Positions 41,814 to 49,461 of a DNA stretch of 64,000 bases are shown in pieces. The stretch covers positions 62,001 to 126,000 of the forward strand of contig NZ_JALRNF010000010.1 in NCBI RefSeq assembly GCF_030272895.1, written 5' to 3'. Numbering within the stretch: position 1 is the stretch's first letter; each line of letters starts with the position of its first letter. The DNA comes from Pseudomonas sp. BGr12 (lineage in GTDB: Bacteria; Pseudomonadota; Gammaproteobacteria; Pseudomonadales; Pseudomonadaceae). The position numbers were made by a program, and so were the translations under genes. Below the pieces are notes generated by a model. That model was not told where the DNA came from, did no database searches, and worked only from the letters and a program-made list of their open reading frames with translations.

Positions 41814-42416
41814 TCACAATGCGATGGGCTTACGCCCGGCAAAGGAATGCGCCAGGGTGCCGCCGTCGACCAGCTCCAGCTCCCCACCCAGCGGCACGCC
41901 ATGGGCGATGCGCGAGGCGACCAGGCCCTTGTCGGCCAGCAACTGGGCGATGTAATGGGCCGTCGCCTCACCCTCCACCGTCGGGTTGGTGGCCAGGATC
42001 ACCTCACTGAAGGTGCCCTGTTCTTCGATACGCGCCATCAACTGCGGAATACCGATGGCCTCCGGCCCCAGGCCATCGAGCGGCGACAGATGCCCCTTGA
42101 GGACAAAGTAACGACCGCGATAGCCGGTCTGCTCCACGGCATAGACATCCATCGGACCCTCCACTACACACAACAGGCTGTCATCACGACGCGGGTCGGA
42201 ACACTGCGGGCACAGTTCCTGCTCGGTCAGCGTCCGGCACTGGCGGCAATGTCCTACGCCTTCCATAGCCTGGCTCAGGGCCTGGGCCAGACGCGCACCA
42301 CCACTGCGATCACGCTCCAACAGTTGCAACGCCATGCGCTGGGCGGTTTTCTGGCCGACACCGGGCAAGATGCGCAGGGCGTCGATCAGCTGTCGGATAA
42401 GTGGACTGAAACTCAT
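41814..42416 (-). CDS. recR: Recombination mediator protein RecR
   Basis: A 200-residue RecR: helix-hairpin-helix ([17 protein letters not shown]), a four-cysteine zinc finger ([18 protein letters not shown]), a Toprim domain with [13 protein letters not shown] and [15 protein letters not shown], and a C-terminal segment. With RecF/RecO it loads RecA at gaps. It normally follows ybaB directly in Pseudomonas; here ~6.6 kb of fimbrial genes on the other strand and a terminator separate them, so it needs a promoter in 42417-42774. Confidence 0.96.
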   Translation of the reverse strand: MSFSPLIRQLIDALRILPGVGQKTAQRMALQLLERDRSGGARLAQALSQAMEGVGHCRQCRTLTEQELCPQCSDPRRDDSLLCVVEGPMDVYAVEQTGYRGRYFVLKGHLSPLDGLGPEAIGIPQLMARIEEQGTFSEVILATNPTVEGEATAHYIAQLLADKGLVASRIAHGVPLGGELELVDGGTLAHSFAGRKPIAL

Positions 42417-42774
42417 AGGAAAAGACCTTGGCGCAAATGAAGGCGGTTTATACCCGGCCCATGAGCCAGCGTCAAACCGGGAAGTGAGTACAGCTTTCAG
42501 TGTAGGACACTTGCAAGATAAACCGCCAAGCAGCGCGCACTCGACAAGTAGCCAACACCATTACTTGATAGAACCTGAAGCAAACTACTCAACGCCCTAC
42601 ACTGACAGTCATATAGTTACACAACACCATGTAACCTGATCCTACATCCACCCCCAACAAGAAAAGCCATAATCGCCTCGCCTAACAACATTACCGCAGC
42701 AACCTCAGAAACTTAGTTGAAGTTCTGCACTAATGAACCCCAAGGCACAACAACCTATCGATTATGGAAGCAAC
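42417..42774. other. AT-richer divergent spacer between recR and the fimbrial operon
   Basis: A 358-bp gap with no convincing gene. It must hold the recR promoter (minus) and the fimbrial promoter (plus). The stretch from about 42540 to 42740 is clearly richer in A and T than the flanking core genes, which suggests imported DNA. No phase-variation inverted repeats were recognised. Confidence 0.6.
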
Positions 42775-43311
42775 ATGAAAAAAAGCATCCTTGGTTTCGC
42801 CCTGTCCTTCCCATTGCTGGCCGGCATGAGCCTCAACGCTCAAGCCACTGATGGGCAGATCGAGTTTAGCGGTAGCATCTCCGGCACTACCTGCACTATC
42901 AACGGCGGTGCCGGCGGTCAGAACTTCACCGTCGCCATGGGACCAGCACATACTTCGCAACTGACCACGCCAGGCCAGACTGCTGAACGTCAACCGTTCA
43001 ACATCCAGCTGAGCAACTGCACGCCAGCCGCCGGCAATGTGGACATTTCCTTCCTCAATGGTCCTAACGTCGACCCACTAGGGCGCCTGAACGTTGATGC
43101 CAACGGGGCTCAGAACGTGCAGATCCAACTGCTCAACGAGCGAAACGAGCAAATTCGCGTCGGCGCGCCAGATGGCTCGCAGAACACCATCCCGGTTCCG
43201 CTGACCGCAGGCGCGGCGACCCTTAACTACTACAGCGAGTACTACGCCACTGGTGCCACCACCCCAGGTGCGGCGAACACCCGCGTGCAATACATGATCC
43301 GCTTCCCTTAA
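42775..43311 (+). CDS. Fimbrial major subunit (type 1 pilin family)
   Basis: A 178-residue pilin exported by a Sec signal (MKKSILGFALSFPLLAGM, cleavage after AQA). The mature protein begins TDGQIEFSGSISGTTCTING, giving the first Cys of the pilin disulfide, with the second in QLSNCTPAAG. It ends VQYMIRFP, the alternating terminal strand bound by the chaperone. GGAAG lies 4 nt before the ATG at 42775; an earlier in-frame ATG (42733) would put 14 residues ahead of the signal peptide. First gene of a chaperone-usher operon. Confidence 0.9.
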   Translation: MKKSILGFALSFPLLAGMSLNAQATDGQIEFSGSISGTTCTINGGAGGQNFTVAMGPAHTSQLTTPGQTAERQPFNIQLSNCTPAAGNVDISFLNGPNVDPLGRLNVDANGAQNVQIQLLNERNEQIRVGAPDGSQNTIPVPLTAGAATLNYYSEYYATGATTPGAANTRVQYMIRFP

Positions 43312-43322
43312 GCCTCGCCACT

Positions 43323-43349
43323 GGCAGTTGCCCGCTCCGGGCAACTGTC
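43323..43349 (+). terminator. Intra-operon stem-loop after the pilin gene
   Basis: CAGTTGCCCG and CGGGCAACTG form a perfect 10-bp stem with a 3-nt loop, 11 bp after the pilin stop and without a T-tract. Such a hairpin can stabilise the pilin mRNA or attenuate downstream genes so that pilin is made in excess. Confidence 0.6.
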
Positions 43350-43402
43350 GTCCCGGGTGCTCACCGATACGTGCACCCGCCCCTTCAGGTCTTGAACGTC
43401 CC

Positions 43403-44137
43403 ATGATCCAGTCGCTCCCCAAGCTGCTCGCCACCCTGGCCCTACTGGCAGTGTTCGGCCACGCTCATGCCAGCGTAGTGATTTCCGGCACCCGGGTGAT
43501 TTTCCCCGCCCAGGAACGTGAAGTTACCGTCAATCTCAGCAATACCAGCAAATCCCCAACCCTGGTCCAGGTCTGGCTCGATGACGGCGATGCCGAAGCG
43601 GCTCCCGAGACCTTGCAGGTGCCCTTTACCATCACTCCGGTGCTGATCCGTATCGAGCCCGAACAGGGGCAGGCCATTCGCCTGATCCACAGCGGTGCAC
43701 CAATGAGCAAAGACCGCGAAACCCTGTACTGGCTGAACATGCTTGAGGTACCGCCCAAAGCCCAGGAAGACAACCACCTGCAGCTCGCCTTCAGGACCCG
43801 GATCAAACTGATGTATCGGCCACAAGGGCTGCCCGGCAAGGCCGCTGACGCGCCCGCCGAGGTGACCTGGAACACGGCACCTGGTGAAAACGGCAAGGGC
43901 CTGGTACTGGTCGGGCACAATCCGACCGCTTACTACGTGAACATGGGTGAAATCAATGTTGAACACAATGGCAAGAGCGAAGCCTTGGGCACCGGTTACA
44001 TCGCGCCGTTCAGCAGCGAGCGTTTTGTAATAAAAGAGCACTCAACGATCAGTACCGATGCACGAGTGAAGTTCATCAGCATCAATGACTACGGTGCGGG
44101 AACCACTAACAAATCACAACTCAACACTTCAAATTAA
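43403..44137 (+). CDS. Periplasmic fimbrial chaperone (PapD/FimC family)
   Basis: A 244-residue chaperone with a signal peptide ending HAHA, two immunoglobulin-like domains, the conserved early GTRVIFPAQEREVTVNL strand and FRTRIKLMYRP (the G1-strand region and basic residues that anchor the pilin C-terminus), plus NPTAYYVNM in domain 2. It folds and caps pilin subunits by donor-strand complementation. It is the only chaperone of the cluster. Start chosen at MIQSLPK. Confidence 0.92.
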   Translation: MIQSLPKLLATLALLAVFGHAHASVVISGTRVIFPAQEREVTVNLSNTSKSPTLVQVWLDDGDAEAAPETLQVPFTITPVLIRIEPEQGQAIRLIHSGAPMSKDRETLYWLNMLEVPPKAQEDNHLQLAFRTRIKLMYRPQGLPGKAADAPAEVTWNTAPGENGKGLVLVGHNPTAYYVNMGEINVEHNGKSEALGTGYIAPFSSERFVIKEHSTISTDARVKFISINDYGAGTTNKSQLNTSN

Positions 44138-44237
44138 ACCCGCCGCACACAACTTACCTACACCTCAAGCACCCATTCACAGTGTCCACACTGCGAACTT
44201 CCGTGGCCGCCTGTAATTATTAAAGACTCTCCCCAAC

Positions 44238-46805
44238 ATGACTCTTATAAGACTTTGTGTGCCTGTACCGGACAAAGTTATAAGTCTGGTGGCCTTGATG
44301 CTACTTCACGCCAGCGTCCAGGCCGAAACGACATCCGCCTCTGCAACTCAGTTCGAGCCGGCCTTCCTGACCAACGGCAGTGGCCAGGCCATCGACCTGT
44401 CACGCTTCAACAACCGTAATGTTGTCGCCGCTGGCACTTACAACGTTGACGTTTTCGTCAACCAGACCTGGCAGGGGCGTTTCGACCTGCCCTTCAAGGC
44501 CGACGCTCAAGACCGCGACGCCCAAGCCTGCTTCGATACTGCAATGCTCGAACGACTGGCCATCGACGTGCAGCGGCTGAACCGTGAAATCCGGGACCGC
44601 CTGGAACCTCAAAGTGCGTGCCTTGCACTGGCACAACTGATCGACGATGCCAGCAGTCGCTTCGAATTCGCCAGCCAGCGCCTGTTCCTGTCGGTGCCCC
44701 AGGCCTCGCTGAAGCGAAACGCGCGCGACACTGTCGATCCCGAGCATTGGGACAGTGGCGTGACGGCAGGCTTTCTCGGTTACAACTTCAACCTGTACGG
44801 CACGCGCAACCACCAACAAGCGCAAGGCAGCCTGACCCAGGGTTACCTGGGACTCAACAGCGGCCTGAATGTCGGCCAATGGCGCTTGCGCCACGATGGC
44901 GCCTTGACCTGGAACAATCAGGGTCAGCAGCACTACCAGAGCCTCGCCAGCTACGCCCAGCGCGACATCACCCCCTGGACCTCGCAACTGACCCTGGGCG
45001 AAGCCTACACCTCTGGCGAGCTGTTCGACGCGGTCAGCTTTACCGGGCTGCGCCTGGCCAGTGATGAGCGCATGCTGCCCAATTCATTGCGTGGCTTTGC
45101 CCCGGTGGTCCGCGGCATCGCCAGCAGCAACGCGCGGGTCATAGTGCGCCAGCGCGGCGTGATCCTGCATGAAACCACGGTGGCACCGGGCGCCTTCGAG
45201 ATTGACGACCTGTATTCCACGGGCTACGGCGGCGACCTGGACGTCACGGTCATCGAAGCCGACGGCCGCGAACACGGCTTCTCCGTGCCATACGCCGCCG
45301 TGCCCTTGTCGCTGCGCCCCGGTGTCAGCCGCTACAGCGCCACGCTGGGCACCTTGCGCAACCCGCAACTGGACAGCGACCCTGTATTTGTCGAGGGCAC
45401 CTGGCAATACGGCCTGAGCAACATGGTCACTGCCTACAGCGGCATGAACCTGGCTTCAGGCTATGGCTCGGGCCTGTTGGGTGGCGCCCTGAACACTGAA
45501 CTGGGTGCGTTTGGCGCCGACATTACCCAGGCCAGAACCCACCTCCAGGGCCAGGGCAGCGTCCAGGGCCAGAGCCTGCGCCTCAGCTATGCAAAGACGC
45601 TTGCCGAAACCGACACCCAGATCGCCCTGGCCACGTACCGCTATTCAACCAGTGGCTTTTTTGGCCTGGAAGACGCCCACCTGCAGCGCCAGTATCAACG
45701 CGCGCATGGCGACAGCAGGAGCTTTCTGCGCCAGCGTAACCGCACGACCCTGGCCCTGGGGCAACCGCTCGCCGACGACTACGGTCAATTGCACCTCAGC
45801 GCCTCGGCGGCCACTTACTGGAACCGCTCCGGCGGCGACCTGAGTTACACCCTGGGCTACAGCAACCGCTACAAGACCCTGGGCTACAGCCTCAATGCCA
45901 GCCGAGAACGCAGCCAGTCAGGCCGCAGTGACAACACCCTGTACCTGAGCCTGTCCCTGCCATTGGGTGGCGAACGTTTGCAGAGCCTCAGCGCCAGCGC
46001 TTCGCGGGACAATCATGGGCGTACCCACGGGCAAACCACCCTGACCGGTACTGCCAGCGCTGATCACAGCCTGAGCTATGGCATCACCACCAGCCACGAC
46101 CGCGCCGACGACCAGCGCAACAGTACAGTCAGCACCAATACCCTCTACCGCGGTTCGAATGCCGAACTCAGTGCTTCTCTGAGTCGTGGCAGCAACACCT
46201 CGCAAGCCTCTGTCGGTGTACGCGGTGCCGTGGTCGCCCACCCCGGCGGGGTAACCCTGGCCCAGCCCTTGTCGGACACCTTCGCCATCGTCAAGGCCGA
46301 ACATGCCCAAGGAGCTCACGTGTCCAGCAGCACCGCACTCAAGCTGGACAGCCGTGGCTATGCCGTGGTGCCGAATCTGACGCCCTACCGCCGCAATACG
46401 GTCAGCCTGGACCCCAAGGGGCTATCAACCGACGTCGAGCTGCAGGTCAGCAGCCAGCAGGCAGTTCCCAGGGCCGGTGCAATCCCGATGCTGGAGTTCA
46501 AGACCTCATCGGGGCGCTCCGCGATCATTCACGCCAGGCAACGCAATGCAGCAGCCCTTCCCTTTGGTGCCAGCGTTGTGGACGAAACCGGCAAAGAGGT
46601 CGGTGTCGTTGGCCAGGGTAGCCAGATATTTGCCCGCGGCCTGCAAGCACGCGGCAACCTGCAGGTCCGCTGGGGGGAAACGTCCGCCACCGCGTGCATG
46701 TTTGCCTACACCTTCCCGGCCACCAAAGGTGCCAGCGGAGAGACCCCGCGCCTTTCTGCCACCTGCGGCACTCCATCACCCGACCAGCCTTTACCGGAAG
46801 CATGA
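44238..46805 (+). CDS. Outer-membrane fimbrial usher (FimD/PapC family)
   Basis: An 855-residue usher with a signal peptide ending ASVQA, an N-terminal domain (FLTNGSGQAIDLSRFN and GTYNVDVFVNQ), a 24-strand barrel with plug, and C-terminal domains with PYRRNTVSLDPKGL and a terminal CGTPSPDQP tail. It receives chaperone-pilin complexes and secretes the growing fibre. Only 3 bp separate its stop from the next ATG. A decayed copy of its last ~40 codons recurs at 47871-47963. Confidence 0.94.
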   Translation: MTLIRLCVPVPDKVISLVALMLLHASVQAETTSASATQFEPAFLTNGSGQAIDLSRFNNRNVVAAGTYNVDVFVNQTWQGRFDLPFKADAQDRDAQACFDTAMLERLAIDVQRLNREIRDRLEPQSACLALAQLIDDASSRFEFASQRLFLSVPQASLKRNARDTVDPEHWDSGVTAGFLGYNFNLYGTRNHQQAQGSLTQGYLGLNSGLNVGQWRLRHDGALTWNNQGQQHYQSLASYAQRDITPWTSQLTLGEAYTSGELFDAVSFTGLRLASDERMLPNSLRGFAPVVRGIASSNARVIVRQRGVILHETTVAPGAFEIDDLYSTGYGGDLDVTVIEADGREHGFSVPYAAVPLSLRPGVSRYSATLGTLRNPQLDSDPVFVEGTWQYGLSNMVTAYSGMNLASGYGSGLLGGALNTELGAFGADITQARTHLQGQGSVQGQSLRLSYAKTLAETDTQIALATYRYSTSGFFGLEDAHLQRQYQRAHGDSRSFLRQRNRTTLALGQPLADDYGQLHLSASAATYWNRSGGDLSYTLGYSNRYKTLGYSLNASRERSQSGRSDNTLYLSLSLPLGGERLQSLSASASRDNHGRTHGQTTLTGTASADHSLSYGITTSHDRADDQRNSTVSTNTLYRGSNAELSASLSRGSNTSQASVGVRGAVVAHPGGVTLAQPLSDTFAIVKAEHAQGAHVSSSTALKLDSRGYAVVPNLTPYRRNTVSLDPKGLSTDVELQVSSQQAVPRAGAIPMLEFKTSSGRSAIIHARQRNAAALPFGASVVDETGKEVGVVGQGSQIFARGLQARGNLQVRWGETSATACMFAYTFPATKGASGETPRLSATCGTPSPDQPLPEA

Positions 46806-46808
46806 GCC

Positions 46809-47858
46809 ATGATCTTTCCATCTGCCTTGCCTGATTTTTTTGCAACGACAGCAGCAAGCAAGTCAAGGTCCCACCTGGCGGCGTGGGCGCTGCTGCTGGG
46901 TTCGCTCTCCAGTCAGGCGCTTGCGGACGAACGCACCAGCTGCCAGTTCATCAATGGGACAGGGCCGCAAATCTTGACCATCGACCTTCCGCAAAGGCTG
47001 GTGTTCGACAGGAACCTCCCTGACGGATACATATTCGAGCATCTATCAGCGAGCGGTCCTACAGTCAGCATTCGTTGCTCGGCAGGCTGGCGACTCACCC
47101 ACGGCTTCAATAGCTCGATGAGCTTGCACTCTGGCTTTGTCTATCGAACTACAGTTCCTGGTATTGGCGTTCGGGTACAAGTCCTCAGCGTCGCGAGACA
47201 CGATTATCTGCATTGGCCACGCCATTCCGAAATCTCGCAAAACACCGGAAGCCAGCATGAGACCCCGAGGTTTTTTCTGACCCTGGAAAAAATCGGACCT
47301 ATCACACCCGGCACACTGAGGTTGCCGGTTGAACTAGGACATGTCACAGCCGGCGCACTGACCACTGAGTCTTTGCGGCTAGCCAATTCACAAATTGAGG
47401 TAGTGGAAAACATTCCCACCTGCTCCGTCGATGCTGGATCGAAACTGATCCCGGTGTTCCTGGGCGATCATCCGCGGGCAAGCTTCAATGGAGTCAATTT
47501 CACCACCCCGGCAATGCCCTTCTCCATCGCCCTCAATTGCAGTGGAGGAGGACCCGGTAGCAGCCGAAACGTACGGTTCACCATCACCGACTTCCACTAT
47601 CCCGAGAACCGTACCCAAGCCCTGCGCCTGGCACCCAACGCCGGCGCCGCAGGTGTTGGCGTTCGCATTCGGCATCACCTCAATGGTGCCACTTCGACCG
47701 TTGCCATGGGCAGTTCACTCGCGGCCGGGACCGTCTACCCTGGCGTGCCACGCTTTGCAATCAATCTGAGCGCCCAGTACATCCAGCAGGTCCCCCCCTC
47801 ACAGATTCGAGAAGGGCTGGCACCGGCCCGGGCCAGGTTCAACATCACCTACAACTGA
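46809..47858 (+). CDS. Fimbrial tip adhesin, copy 1
   Basis: A 349-residue secreted protein (signal ending SSQALA). The N-terminal ~200 residues form a variable, probably ligand-binding domain beginning ERTSCQFINGTGPQ. The C-terminal ~150 residues form a pilin-like domain (PTCSVDAGSKLIPVFLG, IALNCSGGG) ending ARFNITYN, the chaperone/usher-binding strand. This two-domain layout and position after the usher indicate a FimH-type tip adhesin. The ligand is unknown. A very similar copy follows. Confidence 0.82.
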   Translation: MIFPSALPDFFATTAASKSRSHLAAWALLLGSLSSQALADERTSCQFINGTGPQILTIDLPQRLVFDRNLPDGYIFEHLSASGPTVSIRCSAGWRLTHGFNSSMSLHSGFVYRTTVPGIGVRVQVLSVARHDYLHWPRHSEISQNTGSQHETPRFFLTLEKIGPITPGTLRLPVELGHVTAGALTTESLRLANSQIEVVENIPTCSVDAGSKLIPVFLGDHPRASFNGVNFTTPAMPFSIALNCSGGGPGSSRNVRFTITDFHYPENRTQALRLAPNAGAAGVGVRIRHHLNGATSTVAMGSSLAAGTVYPGVPRFAINLSAQYIQQVPPSQIREGLAPARARFNITYN

Positions 47859-47870
47859 CGATTAACCTGC

Positions 47871-47963
47871 ATGCCACCGGGGGAAAGGCCCACCACTGCA
47901 TGCGCGCTTGCTTACACCTGTGGCACTCCATCACCCGACCAGCCTGTAGCGGAAGCACGATCC
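47871..47963 (+). pseudogene. Remnant of the usher 3' end in the duplicated unit
   Basis: These 93 bp reproduce the last part of the usher gene, with its TACxxAYT segment and CGTPSPDQP tail, but lack about 16 codons present in the original. In the parent the tail ends GAAGCA-TGA; here the stop has become CGA, so the fragment is fused in frame to adhesin copy 2. It marks the left end of a tandem duplication. Confidence 0.85.
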
Positions 47964-49010
47964 ATGATTTTTCCAATTGCCTTGCCTGATTTTTTTGCAA
48001 CGATAGCTACAAGCAAGTCAAGGTCCCACCTGGCGGCGTCGGCCCTGCTGCTGGGTGCGCTTTCCAATCAGGCGCTTGCGGACGGGCGTACCGGTTGCCG
48101 GTACGTCAATGGGTCTGGCCCGCAAACCTTCTACTTCAACCTTCCGCAGAGGCTGGTGGTCAACAACGACCTCCCTGTAGACCACGTTCTGTTTGAGCAG
48201 CGCGTGAGCGGCAGTCGAATCAGCCTGAATTGTTCGAGAGGCTGGCTATACACCCACGGCTTCAGCAGCCCGATGACCTATTACTCTGGCGATACCTATG
48301 AAACCTCAGTGTCCGGTATTGGCGTTCGGCTACACGCCGGCGATGGGCATAATCTATATTTGCGCTGGCCTCGCCATTCCGTAGCCTGGCCGACAGGCGG
48401 AACGAGGTCTCATACACCGCAATTTACGCTGTCCCTGATTAAAACCGGACACATCACACCCGGTACACTGCGCATGCCGGTTGAACTAGGGCACCTCACG
48501 GCCGCATCACTGACCCCGAGCACATTGCGACTAACCAATCCGCAAATAGAGGTAGTGGAAACCAACCCCACCTGTTCCGTCGATGCCGGCTCGAAACTGA
48601 TCCCGGTATTTCTGGGCAATCATCCGCGGGCAATCTTCAATGGGGTCAATTTCACCACCCCGGCAGTACCCTTCTCCATCGTTCTCAATTGCAACGGAGG
48701 AGCGCCCGGTGGCAGCCGGTACGTACGGTTCGCCATCACCGACGCCCACCACCCCGACAACCGTACCCAGGCCCTGCGCCTGGCACCTGGAGCAGGCGCC
48801 GCAGGTGTTGGCATTCGCATTCAACACCGCCTCAATGGTGCCACTTCGACCATTGCCCTGGGCAGTTCACTCGCGGCCGGGACCGTCTACCCTGGCGTGT
48901 CACGCCATGAAATCCAGCTGAGCGCCCAGTACATCCAGCAGGTCCCCTCCTCACAGATTCGCGAAGGACCGGCGCCGGCCCGGGCCTGGTTCACCATCAC
49001 CTACAACTGA
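47964..49010 (+). CDS. Fimbrial tip adhesin, copy 2
   Basis: A 348-residue paralogue of the preceding adhesin, with the same signal peptide pattern (MIFPIALPDFF... ALA). The pilin-like C-terminal domain is nearly identical (PTCSVDAGSKLIPVFLG, closing ARAWFTITYN), while the N-terminal binding domain is much more diverged. The ATG at 47964 keeps the GGAAG-ATG spacing of copy 1; a start further up at 47871 would read through the usher remnant and hide the signal peptide. It is the last gene of the operon. Confidence 0.82.
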   Translation: MIFPIALPDFFATIATSKSRSHLAASALLLGALSNQALADGRTGCRYVNGSGPQTFYFNLPQRLVVNNDLPVDHVLFEQRVSGSRISLNCSRGWLYTHGFSSPMTYYSGDTYETSVSGIGVRLHAGDGHNLYLRWPRHSVAWPTGGTRSHTPQFTLSLIKTGHITPGTLRMPVELGHLTAASLTPSTLRLTNPQIEVVETNPTCSVDAGSKLIPVFLGNHPRAIFNGVNFTTPAVPFSIVLNCNGGAPGGSRYVRFAITDAHHPDNRTQALRLAPGAGAAGVGIRIQHRLNGATSTIALGSSLAAGTVYPGVSRHEIQLSAQYIQQVPSSQIREGPAPARAWFTITYN

Positions 49011-49020
49011 CGACGGCGCA

Positions 49021-49050
49021 AAAAAAAAGCCAGGCAATAGCCTGGCTTAT
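49021..49050 (-). terminator. Rho-independent terminator of dnaX-ybaB
   Basis: AAGCCAGG and CCTGGCTT form an 8-bp stem with a CAATAG loop. On the minus strand the stem is followed by an unbroken run of about eight T residues (A-run 49021-49028 on plus), an excellent terminator 16 bp after the ybaB stop. On the plus strand it could weakly end the fimbrial operon. Confidence 0.92.
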
Positions 49051-49065
49051 TCACTTGCGAGCACT

Positions 49066-49392
49066 TTAGAAGGGCATCTTGAAACCTGGTGGCAACTGCA
49101 TGCCGGCCGTCATGCTGCCCATCTTGTCCTGGCTGTTCTGCTCGACCTTGCGCACGGCATCGTTGACGGCGGCGGCGATCAGGTCTTCCAGGACTTCCTT
49201 GTCTTCCTGCATCAGGCTGTCGTCCAGGCTGATGCGCTTGACGTCGTGACGACCGGTCATCACCACGCTGACCAGGCCAGCGCCCGATTGGCCGGTCACT
49301 TCGGCGTTGGCCAGTTCTTCCTGCATCTTGGCCATTTTTTCCTGCATCTGCTGGGCCTGCTTCATCAGGCCGGCCATGCCACCTTTCATCAT
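49066..49392 (-). CDS. ybaB: YbaB/EbfC family nucleoid-associated protein
   Basis: A 108-residue DNA-binding protein of the YbaB/EbfC family ([39 protein letters not shown] end). It binds DNA as a dimer and is tied to the dnaX-recR region in many bacteria. The ATG at 49392 is preferred to a GTG at 49401 because it follows GAGGTGA at good spacing and matches the usual length. Confidence 0.95.
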   Translation of the reverse strand: MMKGGMAGLMKQAQQMQEKMAKMQEELANAEVTGQSGAGLVSVVMTGRHDVKRISLDDSLMQEDKEVLEDLIAAAVNDAVRKVEQNSQDKMGSMTAGMQLPPGFKMPF

Positions 49393-49461
49393 GGGGATCA
49401 CCTCAACTATAGCGTTACGGAATGCGGCGCGGGTCTGGGCCGGGCCGCTTGTGTCATTCGG

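Noticed and set aside
42540..42740. Possible tRNA or integrase attachment site at the fimbrial island edge
   Set aside because: No cloverleaf, no matching direct repeats at the other edge (49011-49065) and no integrase gene were seen.
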